Below, in pieces: positions 36,722 through 46,243 of a stretch of DNA of 64,000 nucleotides. Source of the DNA: Tenacibaculum finnmarkense genomovar ulcerans (GTDB lineage: Bacteria; Bacteroidota; Bacteroidia; Flavobacteriales; Flavobacteriaceae); assembly GCF_900239495.1 (NCBI RefSeq), contig NZ_OENE01000007.1, forward strand, positions 220,766-284,765, given 5' to 3'. The position numbers and the translations under genes were made by a program. Within the stretch, counting starts at the first letter, position 1. Each line of letters begins with the position of its first letter. The notes below the pieces were generated by a model. The model worked only from the letters and a program-made list of their open reading frames with translations, did not search any database and was not told where the DNA came from.

Positions 36722-37969
36722 TTAAGATTGTTTTTTTTCTTGACTATCAATATCTTTTATCAGTTTAAATGCAAAATAAATAATCCCTAAAGAAGCTAAA
36801 AGAATACAAATCCACATAAAAATAGTGGTTTGCCAAAAAGGTATATTTTTAGGCGATACGGCTTTGCTTTTGTTTTTAGAAAACGATGTAATATTTGTTT
36901 CAGCAATGTTTTTTGTAGTCGATGAAATGAAATTTCCTAAATCGTATGACGGTTTTGTTAAAGTGGAATCAACTATTATTTTGTAATTAGTTGCTTTCTT
37001 CAAATTAGCAATTAAATAGATTGGCTTCTGAAAGAATTGAATATTTTCTATTGCTAAAGCAGGATTATCTTTATTTTCAATTTCGATAATAAATTCTTTT
37101 TCATTTAAATTATTAAAGGTAAACGAATTTTTATTTTTAGAATTTAGTTTAAACGATGCAATAGTTTGGGTGTAGCTTTCTACACGTTTTTTAATTTTTC
37201 GTTCTCTTTTTACAAGTATTTTAGCATTTCTTAGAAAAAAATCGGAATCAATTTTAAAAGAAATACTATTGATATTATGCGAATTTTCAGCCGTAAATTT
37301 AAGTTGTGTAACTTTTTTCTTTTTTTCGGTAGCAATTAATTCTTGTTTGTATTGATTTATTTGAATCGCATTTTGAGTAAAAATTTTACTTTTATAAATT
37401 CCAGCTTCCAAAATATTTATGGGTAAGGAGTTTTTATCATCAAAATTAATGCGTAAAAATGGATAGGTATTTAAAGGAAAATGAATAGTTTGCTCTAAAA
37501 ATATTTTTCCTGAAGCTGTTTTTTTAGGTGCGTTTTTAGGCGATAAAATACGATTAGAAATCAGCCCAAACCAGTCAGAACCATTATCACTTCCGTAAAT
37601 GTTATAGCTTTTTCTGATTTTTGTATTGGCAATTTTAAGCGTAAATTTAGCTAGTTTTTCTGCCGATTTATTTTCTATTACAATTGAGGTTACAGAATCT
37701 TTAATAACATTTTTTGATGCTATTTTAAGTTGCTCAAAGGTTGAGAATTTTTTATCATTATTATAAATTAAAACATACGGAACATCATTTTTTAAAGAGT
37801 CTTTAATTCTTAAAAAATTGTAATTTTCGTTGCTAACAGCTCTAACTTTTAGAGGTAGCATTATTTTATGCAAACCGTTTTCATTTATCGGATGAATACT
37901 ACCTGTATAATTTTGAGCAAAAGTAGTAAGAGAAACGAATAAGCTAATTAATAAACTATATTTTTTCAT
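36722..37969 (-). CDS. DUF3999 family exported protein
   Basis: About 415 residues from the Met that opens MKKYSLLISLFVSLTTFAQ, a clear signal peptide; the frame extends further upstream but without signal features. The middle is beta-rich with two carbohydrate-binding-like segments (about 90-180 and 220-320), and the C-terminus has one membrane helix (TTIFMWICILLASLGIIYFAFKLI). This is the DUF3999 pattern, whose members are always next to DUF2339 genes, as here. The start overlaps the end of the DUF2339 gene by about 14 bases, so the pair is translationally coupled. Molecular function unknown; probably one envelope complex. Confidence 0.75.
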   Translation of the reverse strand: MKKYSLLISLFVSLTTFAQNYTGSIHPINENGLHKIMLPLKVRAVSNENYNFLRIKDSLKNDVPYVLIYNNDKKFSTFEQLKIASKNVIKDSVTSIVIENKSAEKLAKFTLKIANTKIRKSYNIYGSDNGSDWFGLISNRILSPKNAPKKTASGKIFLEQTIHFPLNTYPFLRINFDDKNSLPINILEAGIYKSKIFTQNAIQINQYKQELIATEKKKKVTQLKFTAENSHNINSISFKIDSDFFLRNAKILVKRERKIKKRVESYTQTIASFKLNSKNKNSFTFNNLNEKEFIIEIENKDNPALAIENIQFFQKPIYLIANLKKATNYKIIVDSTLTKPSYDLGNFISSTTKNIAETNITSFSKNKSKAVSPKNIPFWQTTIFMWICILLASLGIIYFAFKLIKDIDSQEKKQS

Positions 37970-40457
37970 CTTGATGGTTTTTTTTAGCGTCATTTTCAAT
38001 ATCATTTTTAGCTGTTTTTTCATCAATAACTAATTTTTTTAATTTTTGATACACAAAAGAAATTATCAATATTAAAACTCCTAATAATATAAAAGCAATA
38101 ATTTTTCCTGTTTCTGAAACGTTTTTAATATCGTAGATAAAAAGTTTTAAAATAGTGAATCCAAGTAAAGAAAGTGCGATTACTCGTAAGTTTTTCCATT
38201 GTTTTTTAATCCCAATAATTAAAAAGATAAAAGAAAAAACTCCCCAAAGTATTGGATATCCTATTTTAATAATTTGTGTTTTTGTCGCTGATATTTGGCT
38301 GCGTACAAAAATATTTTTATCGTAAAAATCATTTTCTGATTCCGTAAATTTTTCAGATAATACTACTGTATCAATTGTATTTGAAAGATGTAAACCATGT
38401 ATCATTACTTCATTACTTAAAATATAGACAATAGCAAAAGTAAATATCCAAGGTAACCATTTACGTTGTTTTGGTTTTATCTTAAATAATAAATCGGATG
38501 TCTTATATAATTGATATCCAAAATAAATTAAACAACTTAAAATGATATAATGAAAGTAAAAAGCATAGGAAGTATTCGTGTTTTCTAAGAAATTTTCAAT
38601 CAATTCGTTTGCTGGTAATTTGTAAAAAAACAAAATGTAACTTAGTATAGAAATGCAACTTATTAACAGTATTGCTTTTGTAAAAAGGTTGTTTTTTAAA
38701 GTGCTTGTTGTATAAATAAGTACCGAAATGAAAATAAAATGATAGGTTACAGAAAAAGATAGGGCAGAATAAATATTTGCTAAAAACTGATTTGCTTGGT
38801 AATTAGTTTCTAAAATTCCTGTAAAATAACTAGCCAAAATGGCAATTATCAAAATAAAATTAGCATAAGAATGGCTGCTAACTAGAAGCTGTTTTATTTC
38901 GGTTTTTGGAGCTTTTTTTAATAACCAATAGGTTAAAAATAACGAACAACTAACCACGAAACCTGCAATAAATAACGGATTTAAAATAACGTTTAAATCT
39001 TTTGTAAAGCTGTATTTGTCCCAATCTAAAAATAGGCTGATAAGGGTTAATATTTGTACGGCAATTGCACCAATTTTAAAGGTGTCTATTTTTGATTTTT
39101 GAGATAGCCAAAACAATAAAACAGCTTCCAAAGCCCAGAAAAGTGTAATAATATTACCTTCAAATTGAATTGGAATTGTTAAGGTAACAAAAGTTAAAGC
39201 AAGTCCGATTAATAAGTAAATAGCATTTTTATCTAATCCGAATTTTTTATATAAAATAGTAGCGTAAGTAATGTTATAAAGCGCTAATAGTAACGTAAAT
39301 AATCCTGTTAAATTTGATGCTAAATCATTTAAAATTAACATTCCTAAACCAAAAAAGATAAAGGTATTTGCTACTAAAATAAAATATTCTATGTCAGAGA
39401 ATTTTCCTTTATTTCGAAGGTTATTTAAAACAATAGTAATGCTAAATATAAAATAGAATAAGGTTGCAAAAATTAAAGCTCCTGTGTGTGAAAAGGTATT
39501 GCTACCTATTTTTAAATTACACCAACTTCCGAATAATATTGTTGTAAATATAAAAGATAAAACAGTTGAAACACGCCATTTTTTAAAGTAAGAAATCACT
39601 AGCATTCCGATATTTAAAATAGCGATGTAAGTAAATAATACTACGTAATTTCCTTCGCCAGTACTTACCATAAATGGTGCTGCAAAACCACCAATTAACG
39701 ATAAAACAGCTAGTTCTTGCTTGTTGTAAGAAACCGAAACTAGGGTGCTAAAAATGGTTATTACCGTCATAATAGCAAAAGCTACGCTTTGACTAAATAA
39801 CTCGTATTCATGAAAAGCAATATAAATAGTAAAGTAAAAAATACTAATTGCTCCCGCTACTAAAACCGAACTAAAAGAGGTGTAATTTTTCTTTAATTTA
39901 TGTGCAATTGCCATAATTAATGAACCACATAAAACGCCAATTCCAACTCTTGCAGGTTCGTTTATCCAATCTTTATCGATGGCATATTTTACGAAAAAAC
40001 TAATTCCTAATACTAAAATTAAGATTCCTAGTTTATTAATTAAGTTTTCACCGATGAATTTTTCTAAATCAGGGTTTTTTTCTTTAAAATTTTCAAAAAA
40101 TGATTTTTCAGGAATTGATTTTACAGCCTGATCTTTGGTTTGCTGTATCGTTTGTTTTGCTATTTTTTTATCCTCTAAAACAGGTGTTGTTTTTAAAGAA
40201 TTAGTAACAGAAGGTGTTATTATAATTTCCTCTTTTTTAGGAGTAGGAATTATTGGTGCTACTGTTTTAATTACTTCAGGAATTACAATTTTTTCTTCTT
40301 CGGATGCTACATTTTTATGAACTGTAACGGTATCTTTTGAAAAAACTTTTTTTTGTAAATCAGCAATTGTTTTATTGAGTTGTTCAAATTTTGTGTTTAT
40401 ATTTTTATTGATAAAATATAAACAGAGTAAGACGATTATAAATAAGAGTCCTTCCAT
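37956..40457 (-). CDS. DUF2339 giant multipass membrane protein
   Basis: 833 residues. An N-terminal anchor (about 3-17, LLFIIVLLCLYFIN) is followed by a short coiled coil (KFEQLNKTIADLQKKVF) and a Thr/Pro/Lys-rich linker (about 50-115). The remainder has over twenty predicted membrane helices starting with FIGENLINKLGILILVLGISFFVKYAID (about 137-165), the conserved opening of DUF2339. The related proteins are found across Gram-negative bacteria and are uncharacterised. Operon with the DUF3999 gene downstream. No catalytic motif recognised. Confidence 0.85.
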   Translation of the reverse strand: MEGLLFIIVLLCLYFINKNINTKFEQLNKTIADLQKKVFSKDTVTVHKNVASEEEKIVIPEVIKTVAPIIPTPKKEEIIITPSVTNSLKTTPVLEDKKIAKQTIQQTKDQAVKSIPEKSFFENFKEKNPDLEKFIGENLINKLGILILVLGISFFVKYAIDKDWINEPARVGIGVLCGSLIMAIAHKLKKNYTSFSSVLVAGAISIFYFTIYIAFHEYELFSQSVAFAIMTVITIFSTLVSVSYNKQELAVLSLIGGFAAPFMVSTGEGNYVVLFTYIAILNIGMLVISYFKKWRVSTVLSFIFTTILFGSWCNLKIGSNTFSHTGALIFATLFYFIFSITIVLNNLRNKGKFSDIEYFILVANTFIFFGLGMLILNDLASNLTGLFTLLLALYNITYATILYKKFGLDKNAIYLLIGLALTFVTLTIPIQFEGNIITLFWALEAVLLFWLSQKSKIDTFKIGAIAVQILTLISLFLDWDKYSFTKDLNVILNPLFIAGFVVSCSLFLTYWLLKKAPKTEIKQLLVSSHSYANFILIIAILASYFTGILETNYQANQFLANIYSALSFSVTYHFIFISVLIYTTSTLKNNLFTKAILLISCISILSYILFFYKLPANELIENFLENTNTSYAFYFHYIILSCLIYFGYQLYKTSDLLFKIKPKQRKWLPWIFTFAIVYILSNEVMIHGLHLSNTIDTVVLSEKFTESENDFYDKNIFVRSQISATKTQIIKIGYPILWGVFSFIFLIIGIKKQWKNLRVIALSLLGFTILKLFIYDIKNVSETGKIIAFILLGVLILIISFVYQKLKKLVIDEKTAKNDIENDAKKNHQDEKI

Positions 40458-40605
40458 AAAATATCGTTTTGAATTTTAGTTCAAATGTAATCAAAATGTA
40501 ATCTTTAATGATGTGTTAGATATTTTTTATGTAAAATAAGCATCAAGAATATTATTCTTATACATTTGTAAATCAGTGATACATCAGAAAAAAAATATTC
40601 AAAAC

Positions 40606-41109
40606 ATGACAGTATATGATCTTATAAACATCCTTAGTAATAATTCAAATACGATAATAAATTACTATATAACGTTACTTTTACTGACATTATTAGGTCT
40701 TTTATTTTCAAATATGATTCGCCCTAAATCGCCAATTTTATATGTGTATAGTATTTTAATATATGCTTTGGCGATACCTGGAATTTTAGCTATTATCTTG
40801 GTTGTTTATAATTTTTTCTTTTTGCGTAAAAATTTACTGCAACTTCAATTAATCACGTATTACTTACCAATAATAGCCATGATATTGTTGCTGTTAATTA
40901 TTAAAAAAACAGTTCCTTTAAAAGCAATTCCTGGTTTTGATAAATTATCAGGGCTGTTTATCATTTTAATCATCACTTTTTTAATTACGTATTTTATTCA
41001 AAAAGCAATTATAGGTGTGTTTTTTATAGGAAGTTTTACACAGCTTATAGCCATATTTTTAGTGCTATTGGTAGTTTTAAAATTAGGATGGAATAAGTTG
41101 GTAAAGTAA
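40606..41109 (+). CDS. Multipass membrane protein of unknown function
   Basis: About 167 residues from ATG 40606; a GTG at 40576 would add 10 residues with no conserved look. It has about five membrane helices with short loops and few charged residues (NYYITLLLLTLLGLLFSNMI, YALAIPGILAIILVVYNFFFL, and so on). No family recognised. It lies 75 bases before the coiled-coil gene on the same strand and may begin the ABC-transporter/AAA locus, or be separate. Confidence 0.65.
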   Translation: MTVYDLINILSNNSNTIINYYITLLLLTLLGLLFSNMIRPKSPILYVYSILIYALAIPGILAIILVVYNFFFLRKNLLQLQLITYYLPIIAMILLLLIIKKTVPLKAIPGFDKLSGLFIILIITFLITYFIQKAIIGVFFIGSFTQLIAIFLVLLVVLKLGWNKLVK

Positions 41110-41184
41110 TCAGAAAATAATCAAAAAAGATAAAGGCTCTTATAATTGGTTAATTTTTTTAAATTTGTTAAAACTAGAGTAACT

Positions 41185-41853
41185 ATGTTAAAAAATTTAA
41201 AATCGCTATTTTTTACTGAAGATGAAAGTGAAAAAGAGAACAAGCAAGAAGATAAAAAACAAGCGGTATCAGCTAAAAAATCCGCAGAAATAAATACAGT
41301 AAATAAATCAACCACTATAAATAGTAATGTTACAGGTAGTGTTGATGCTGCTATTGTAGAAAAATTATTAGCTGCAATTGAAAACAATAATTTAGATGGT
41401 TTTGATTATTTAGAGTTTAAAAAAGCCTTAAAAGCTTTAGATAAAATTCCAATGGATGAGGCTACAAAATACCGTTCAACCTATGCGGCAGCTTCTACAA
41501 TGGGCGCAACTTTACCAAGTTTATTAGAAACTATAAAACATTATATTGGTGTTTTAGATACTGAAAATAAAACTTTTACAAAAGCTTTTGAAGGGCAATT
41601 GGTCGCTAAAGTAGGAAATAAACAAAAGGAAATTACCCAGTTTGAAGCGGTTGTTAACGAAAAATCAGCAAAAATAAAGCAGTTAACAAACGAAATTACA
41701 ACGCATCAAAATCAAATAGAAGAATTAAAAAAATTGATAGCTGATAGTAGTCATAAGATTACTAAAACTCAAAATGATTTTAAAATTTCTTATTTGCATT
41801 TAAGAACACAAATAGAGCAAGATGCTCAAAAAATAAAAGAATACATAAAATAA
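41185..41853 (+). CDS. Soluble coiled-coil protein of the ABC/AAA locus
   Basis: About 222 residues from ATG 41185 (the frame reaches 41146 but the extra 13 residues are atypical). It starts with an acidic, Lys-rich unstructured leader (DESEKENKQEDKK), then a helical domain with VEKLLAAIENNNLDGFDYLEFKKALKALDKI and a strong coiled coil at the C-terminus (about 140-222, QFEAVVNEKSAKIKQLTNEITTHQ). No family recognised. It ends 4 bases before the next gene, indicating tight coupling. The coiled coil suggests it binds the next protein, which also has one. Confidence 0.7.
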   Translation: MLKNLKSLFFTEDESEKENKQEDKKQAVSAKKSAEINTVNKSTTINSNVTGSVDAAIVEKLLAAIENNNLDGFDYLEFKKALKALDKIPMDEATKYRSTYAAASTMGATLPSLLETIKHYIGVLDTENKTFTKAFEGQLVAKVGNKQKEITQFEAVVNEKSAKIKQLTNEITTHQNQIEELKKLIADSSHKITKTQNDFKISYLHLRTQIEQDAQKIKEYIK

Positions 41854-41857
41854 AAGA

Positions 41858-42862
41858 ATGGAAAATTTTACACCCAAATCTTTTTGGGAAAAACCAGAAG
41901 GAAAAACAGGAATGTTTTTTACAGCTTTATTAGCAGGAGGGAGTATGTATTTTTTATACAAAGCATTGCCTTATCTTATTAATATTGTTGAAAACACCTT
42001 ACATTTAGGATTACTTTTAGCAGGTTTAGGAGCGTTAATTTATATGATTTTAGATCCTAAAATGCGTAACCTTATTTTTTACATGTACAAATCGTTTATG
42101 CGATGGATTACAGGTTTGTTTATTTTAATTGATCCGATAGGAATTTTAAAAAGTTATATTGATGATTTAAAAGATAACTTAAAGAAAATGAACAAACAAA
42201 TTGCTGTTTTAAAAGGTCAAATGAGAAGGCTACAGCAAATAATGAATGAGAATAAAAAGAATATCAATAACAATTTAAAGCTTGCAAGTGCGGCAAAAGA
42301 AAAAGATAAAAAAGGAATTATGATTCTGAAATCTCGTAAAGCAGGGAGATTAAGAGAATCTAATTTAAAGCTAGATGAGTTGTACAGAAAAATGGAAATT
42401 TTATACAGAGTATTAACAAAAATGTATGAAAATTCTGAAATTTTAGTCGAAGATATTGAAGACCAAGTACTGGTAAAAGAACAAGAACGTAAGGCAATAC
42501 GTGCGAGTCATTCTGCTATGAAATCGGCAATGAATATTATTTCTGGGAACAACGATAAAAAAGAAATGTTTGATAGAGCTTTAGAAGCAATTGCTGATGA
42601 TGTGAGCATGAAAATTGGCGAAATGGAACGTTTCATGGAAATGTCTAACGGTTTTATGGATTCTATCGATTTACAAAACGGAATTTTTGAAGAAGAAGGT
42701 TTAGATTTATTAGATAAATGGGAAAAAGAAGGGGTTTCTTTAATCCTTGGAAATCAAAAAGATTTATTAGTAAATGATAGCCACAGTGTAGATTTAGATG
42801 CACCAACTTTAAAGAAAAATAAAAATCATAATAATCAATATACTGATTTATTCAACTTTTAA
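41858..42862 (+). CDS. Membrane protein with cytoplasmic coiled coil
   Basis: 334 residues. Two or three membrane helices (about 19-38, 43-63 and perhaps 78-96) are followed by long helical coiled-coil segments (about 105-230) rich in Lys, Met and Glu (LKKMNKQIAVLKGQMRRLQQIM), and an acidic end. The pattern recalls PspA/ESCRT-III-like or membrane-shaping helices only in general form; I do not claim homology. Fourth-base spacing from the coiled-coil gene upstream and 43 bases to the binding-protein gene place it in the same operon. Confidence 0.72.
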   Translation: MENFTPKSFWEKPEGKTGMFFTALLAGGSMYFLYKALPYLINIVENTLHLGLLLAGLGALIYMILDPKMRNLIFYMYKSFMRWITGLFILIDPIGILKSYIDDLKDNLKKMNKQIAVLKGQMRRLQQIMNENKKNINNNLKLASAAKEKDKKGIMILKSRKAGRLRESNLKLDELYRKMEILYRVLTKMYENSEILVEDIEDQVLVKEQERKAIRASHSAMKSAMNIISGNNDKKEMFDRALEAIADDVSMKIGEMERFMEMSNGFMDSIDLQNGIFEEEGLDLLDKWEKEGVSLILGNQKDLLVNDSHSVDLDAPTLKKNKNHNNQYTDLFNF

Positions 42863-42905
42863 ATATTTATAATTAAAAAAATATCAACTAGTAAAAAAAT
42901 AAATT

Positions 42906-44456
42906 ATGGCAGGAAAAAAATTAACTCCATTATCCAAAATATTAATCGTTGCAGTAATTATTGGCGGTGTTTATTTCTTATTAAATAAACTAAGAGATCC
43001 GAAGGTTAAAGATAAAATAAATGAAGTAACTGCAAGTGCTGATAATTCAGAAACTAAAGAAGGGTATCAAGATGTACTGAATATCGGAGTTGTTACTTGG
43101 GGAGGTTATGCTGGTGGACAGTATTTTAATGAAGGGTTTAAAGCAAATACAAATTCTCGATTTTATAAAGATTACGGATTTAAAGTAAATTTTAAAGTAA
43201 TTGATGATTTTGATGCTTCTCGTGATGCTTTTAAAAATGGCGATATCGATTTAATGTGGGCAACTATTGATGCTTTTCCTACCGAAGTTGCAGGATTATC
43301 GCAATATCAACCGCAAGTTGTTTTTCAAGCGGATTGGAGTCGTGGAGGAGATGCCATTGTTGCACGTAGAGGAATTAATAAAGTAAGCGATTTAAGAGGT
43401 AAGAAAATTGCAGTAGCACCAATGACACCATCGCACTCGTTTTTAATTTGGTTATTAGAAGCTGGAGATATTAGTGTAAAAGATGTTAAAATTATAGAAG
43501 TACCAAGTGCTATTGATGCTGCCGATGCTTTTAAAAGTGGAACTGTTGATGCAGCTGTTGTTTGGAGCCCGGATGATGCTGATTGTGTTCAAAAAGTAGC
43601 AGGAGCTAGGGTTTTAGAAAGTACTAAAAATGCAACGCATATTATTGCAGATGTTTTTGTCGCTAAAAAAGATTTTATCGAAAATAATAAAGAACAATTA
43701 AGAGAATTATACGAAGGTTGGATGATTGGAGCTTCTGAATTAAATAATTCGGATGCTAATAAAAAGAAAGCCGCTAAAATTTTAGCTGAAGGTTTATCGC
43801 AACCTGAAGATTTTTGTTATGATGCGATTAATAATGTACGTTTAGCGACCCATGGCGATAATCAAAATTTCTTCGGATTAAATACTAATTACAACGGTGT
43901 AACAGGAGAGAATTTATATAATAAAATGAAAGTAAAGTATCAAAATTTAGGATACAATACTTCAGGAGCTAAAAGTTGGAGATTACTTTCTACAAAAGAT
44001 TTAGTAACAAAAACAACTTCTTTAACAGGAGCAAATCATGTTTCAGAAAAAGAAAAACAATTTTCTAAAGCCAATGATAAATTAGCTAAAAAAGCCTCTT
44101 TATCATCAAAAAAAGTAAGTATCAGTTTTAGAACTGGTCAGTTTATTTTAAGCGATAATGCAAAGCAATTAATAGACGTACAATTTACGCCAATAGCAAA
44201 AGCTTTTGCAAATACACGCATCCGTATTGAAGGGAATACTGATAATGTTGGAAGAAGAAGTTCTAATGTGTTACTTTCTAGAAGAAGAGCTCAGTCGGTG
44301 GCTAATTATTTAATCGATCAACATAATATGCCTAAAAATAGATTTATCATTTTAGGAAATGGTCCTGATAAACCAATTGCTGGTTGCGAGAGAAATCAGA
44401 ATAAAAGCTGTCAGGCTAAAAATAGAAGAACCGATTTTGAATTAGTTGTAGACTAA
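42906..44456 (+). CDS. ABC-importer binding protein fused to an OmpA domain
   Basis: 516 residues in three parts. A membrane anchor at about 8-25 (LSKILIVAVIIGGVYFLLN). A periplasmic binding fold of the NMT1/SsuA (nitrate/sulfonate/taurine) class at about 55-370: LNIGVVTWGGYAGG, DIDLMWATIDAFPTEV, DLRGKKIAVAPMTPSHSFLIWLLEAG. An OmpA peptidoglycan-binding domain at about 400-516: VSISFRTGQFIL and IRIEGNTDNVGRRSSNVLLSRRRAQSVANYLI. So the binding protein is fixed to the inner membrane and probably to peptidoglycan, unlike free binding proteins. Ligand unknown. The permease gene ATG overlaps its stop by one base. Confidence 0.85.
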   Translation: MAGKKLTPLSKILIVAVIIGGVYFLLNKLRDPKVKDKINEVTASADNSETKEGYQDVLNIGVVTWGGYAGGQYFNEGFKANTNSRFYKDYGFKVNFKVIDDFDASRDAFKNGDIDLMWATIDAFPTEVAGLSQYQPQVVFQADWSRGGDAIVARRGINKVSDLRGKKIAVAPMTPSHSFLIWLLEAGDISVKDVKIIEVPSAIDAADAFKSGTVDAAVVWSPDDADCVQKVAGARVLESTKNATHIIADVFVAKKDFIENNKEQLRELYEGWMIGASELNNSDANKKKAAKILAEGLSQPEDFCYDAINNVRLATHGDNQNFFGLNTNYNGVTGENLYNKMKVKYQNLGYNTSGAKSWRLLSTKDLVTKTTSLTGANHVSEKEKQFSKANDKLAKKASLSSKKVSISFRTGQFILSDNAKQLIDVQFTPIAKAFANTRIRIEGNTDNVGRRSSNVLLSRRRAQSVANYLIDQHNMPKNRFIILGNGPDKPIAGCERNQNKSCQAKNRRTDFELVVD

Positions 44457-45418
44457 TGAATTATAAAAAATTATTCGAGTTACGAGGAGAACTCACATCG
44501 AAAGAAAAAATTACGCTAACCATTTTGGGAAGCGTAATTCTTATTTTGTTTTGGTTTTTATTAGCGGAAGTTTTATCTAAAACAATCATCACCCAAAACG
44601 ACACGATCTCACCTACTTCTTTATCCGAAGAACATAGAAAATACTACGAAAGCGATTCCCTTTTAGTGGCTAATTACACACTTTTAGAAACAAAAAGTAT
44701 TCAAGATTTAACCCAATTCGGTTTAGTTAAAAATAAAGTATATCCTATTTTACCTTCGCCAATAAAAGTAATCAAAGCTTTTCCTGAATTAAATAAAGAT
44801 GATGATGTTATTGGAAATACTTTTTTATCGATTAAATTAAATGTTTTAGGATATTTACTAGCAATTATTATTGCAATTCCTGTAGGTTTTCTCTTAGGAT
44901 TAGTGCCACTTTTTAGAGGTTTGTTTAGCAAAATAATTGATTCATATCGTTTTATTCCGCTAACCGCCGTAACAGGAATTTTTATTATGTGGCTAGGTTT
45001 AGGAAGTCAAATGAAAGTCAGTTTTTTAGCTTTTGGTATTATCGTTTATTTAATTCCTGTGGTGGTTCAACGAATTGACCAGGTTCAAAAAGTATATTTA
45101 AACACGGTGTTTACTTTAGGAGCAACACCATGGCAAACCATAAAATCGGTATATATGCCGTATGTGTTTTCAAAATTAATTGATGATATTCGAGTATTAA
45201 CCGCAATTTCTTGGACATATATTACCATTGTAGAAATGCTAAATAAAGGTGGTGGAATTGGTGAATTAATTTGGACAGCAAAAAGACAAAGTAGAATAGA
45301 TAAGGCGTTTGCAATATTAATAATCATTGTTATTATCGGAGTAATACAAGACCGATTATTTGTAATTATAGATAAACTATTGTTTCCTTACAAACATATT
45401 AATAAAAACAAACGTTAA
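44456..45418 (+). CDS. ABC transporter permease, SsuC/TauC-like
   Basis: 320 residues with about six membrane helices. The C-terminal two thirds are a binding-protein-dependent permease domain (about 105-310) with the coupling-helix EAA-like loop TLGATPWQTIKSVYMPYVF. The N-terminal 100 residues have one helix and a periplasmic loop, an extra compared with many SsuC proteins. Its ATG overlaps the stop of the binding-protein gene, and the ATPase gene begins 3 bases after its end. The set would make a complete importer. Confidence 0.88.
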   Translation: MNYKKLFELRGELTSKEKITLTILGSVILILFWFLLAEVLSKTIITQNDTISPTSLSEEHRKYYESDSLLVANYTLLETKSIQDLTQFGLVKNKVYPILPSPIKVIKAFPELNKDDDVIGNTFLSIKLNVLGYLLAIIIAIPVGFLLGLVPLFRGLFSKIIDSYRFIPLTAVTGIFIMWLGLGSQMKVSFLAFGIIVYLIPVVVQRIDQVQKVYLNTVFTLGATPWQTIKSVYMPYVFSKLIDDIRVLTAISWTYITIVEMLNKGGGIGELIWTAKRQSRIDKAFAILIIIVIIGVIQDRLFVIIDKLLFPYKHINKNKR

Positions 45419-45420
45419 CA

Positions 45421-46230
45421 ATGAGCTTACTATTTACAGATAACGCACAGGCAGCTAATCTTATCGAATTACGTAATATTGAGCAGTCGTATAATAACGG
45501 ACAAACTAAAATTATTCAAAATTTAGATTTGCTAATTGAAGACAAACCAATGCAAGGGCAGTTTGCCGTTATCTTAGGAATGTCAGGTTGTGGGAAATCT
45601 ACTTTATTAAGATATATTGCAGGTTTGCAAGAACCAACATCAGGAAGTATTTTAGTAAAAGGGCAACCTGTTAGTAAACAAAATAGGGTGAGTATGGTTT
45701 TTCAGCAATATTCTTCTTTACCTTGGATGACCGTTTTAGACAATGTTGGTTTGGCATTAAAATTTGAAGGAATTTCTAAAAAAGAACGTGATGAACGTGC
45801 TATGGAAATGATTCAATTGGTCGGTTTAGATGGGCATCAAAAAAAATATGCGCAATATCCAAACTTATCAGGAGGACAGTTACAGCGAATAGCAATTGCA
45901 CGTAGTTTAATGTCGAATCCAGAAATTTTATTGATGGATGAGCCTTTTGGAGCTTTAGATGTTAAAACAAGGTTACAAATGCAAGATCTATTAATCAATA
46001 TTTGGGAGAAATTTAGCCCAACTATTTTGTTTGTAACACATGATATTCAGGAAGCCGTGTATTTAGCCGATGATATTTATATCATGAAACACGCACCATC
46101 AAATTTTGTAAAACATATTAATGTCGATTTGCCTTTTCAACGAAATAGAGAAACTAAAAGATTGCCTCATTTTGATGAATTAGTGCATCAAGTAGAAGAT
46201 GCAATGATGGCAATAGATTCAAAAAATTAA
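45421..46230 (+). CDS. ABC transporter ATP-binding protein, SsuB/TauB-like
   Basis: 269 residues. Walker A GMSGCGKST (about 54-62), Q-loop VFQQYSSLPW, signature LSGGQLQRIAIARSL (about 150-164), Walker B ILLMDEPFGALD and switch His (FVTHDIQEA) are all intact. Closest in form to taurine/sulfonate/nitrate importer ATPases. Third subunit of the importer operon, with 13 bases to the AAA ATPase gene. Confidence 0.93.
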   Translation: MSLLFTDNAQAANLIELRNIEQSYNNGQTKIIQNLDLLIEDKPMQGQFAVILGMSGCGKSTLLRYIAGLQEPTSGSILVKGQPVSKQNRVSMVFQQYSSLPWMTVLDNVGLALKFEGISKKERDERAMEMIQLVGLDGHQKKYAQYPNLSGGQLQRIAIARSLMSNPEILLMDEPFGALDVKTRLQMQDLLINIWEKFSPTILFVTHDIQEAVYLADDIYIMKHAPSNFVKHINVDLPFQRNRETKRLPHFDELVHQVEDAMMAIDSKN

Positions 46231-46243
46231 TAATAAATAGTCT

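Noticed and set aside
40135..40320. Frame inside the DUF2339 gene
   Set aside because: Antisense to the linker of a clear coding gene; low-complexity Ile/Val/Ser.
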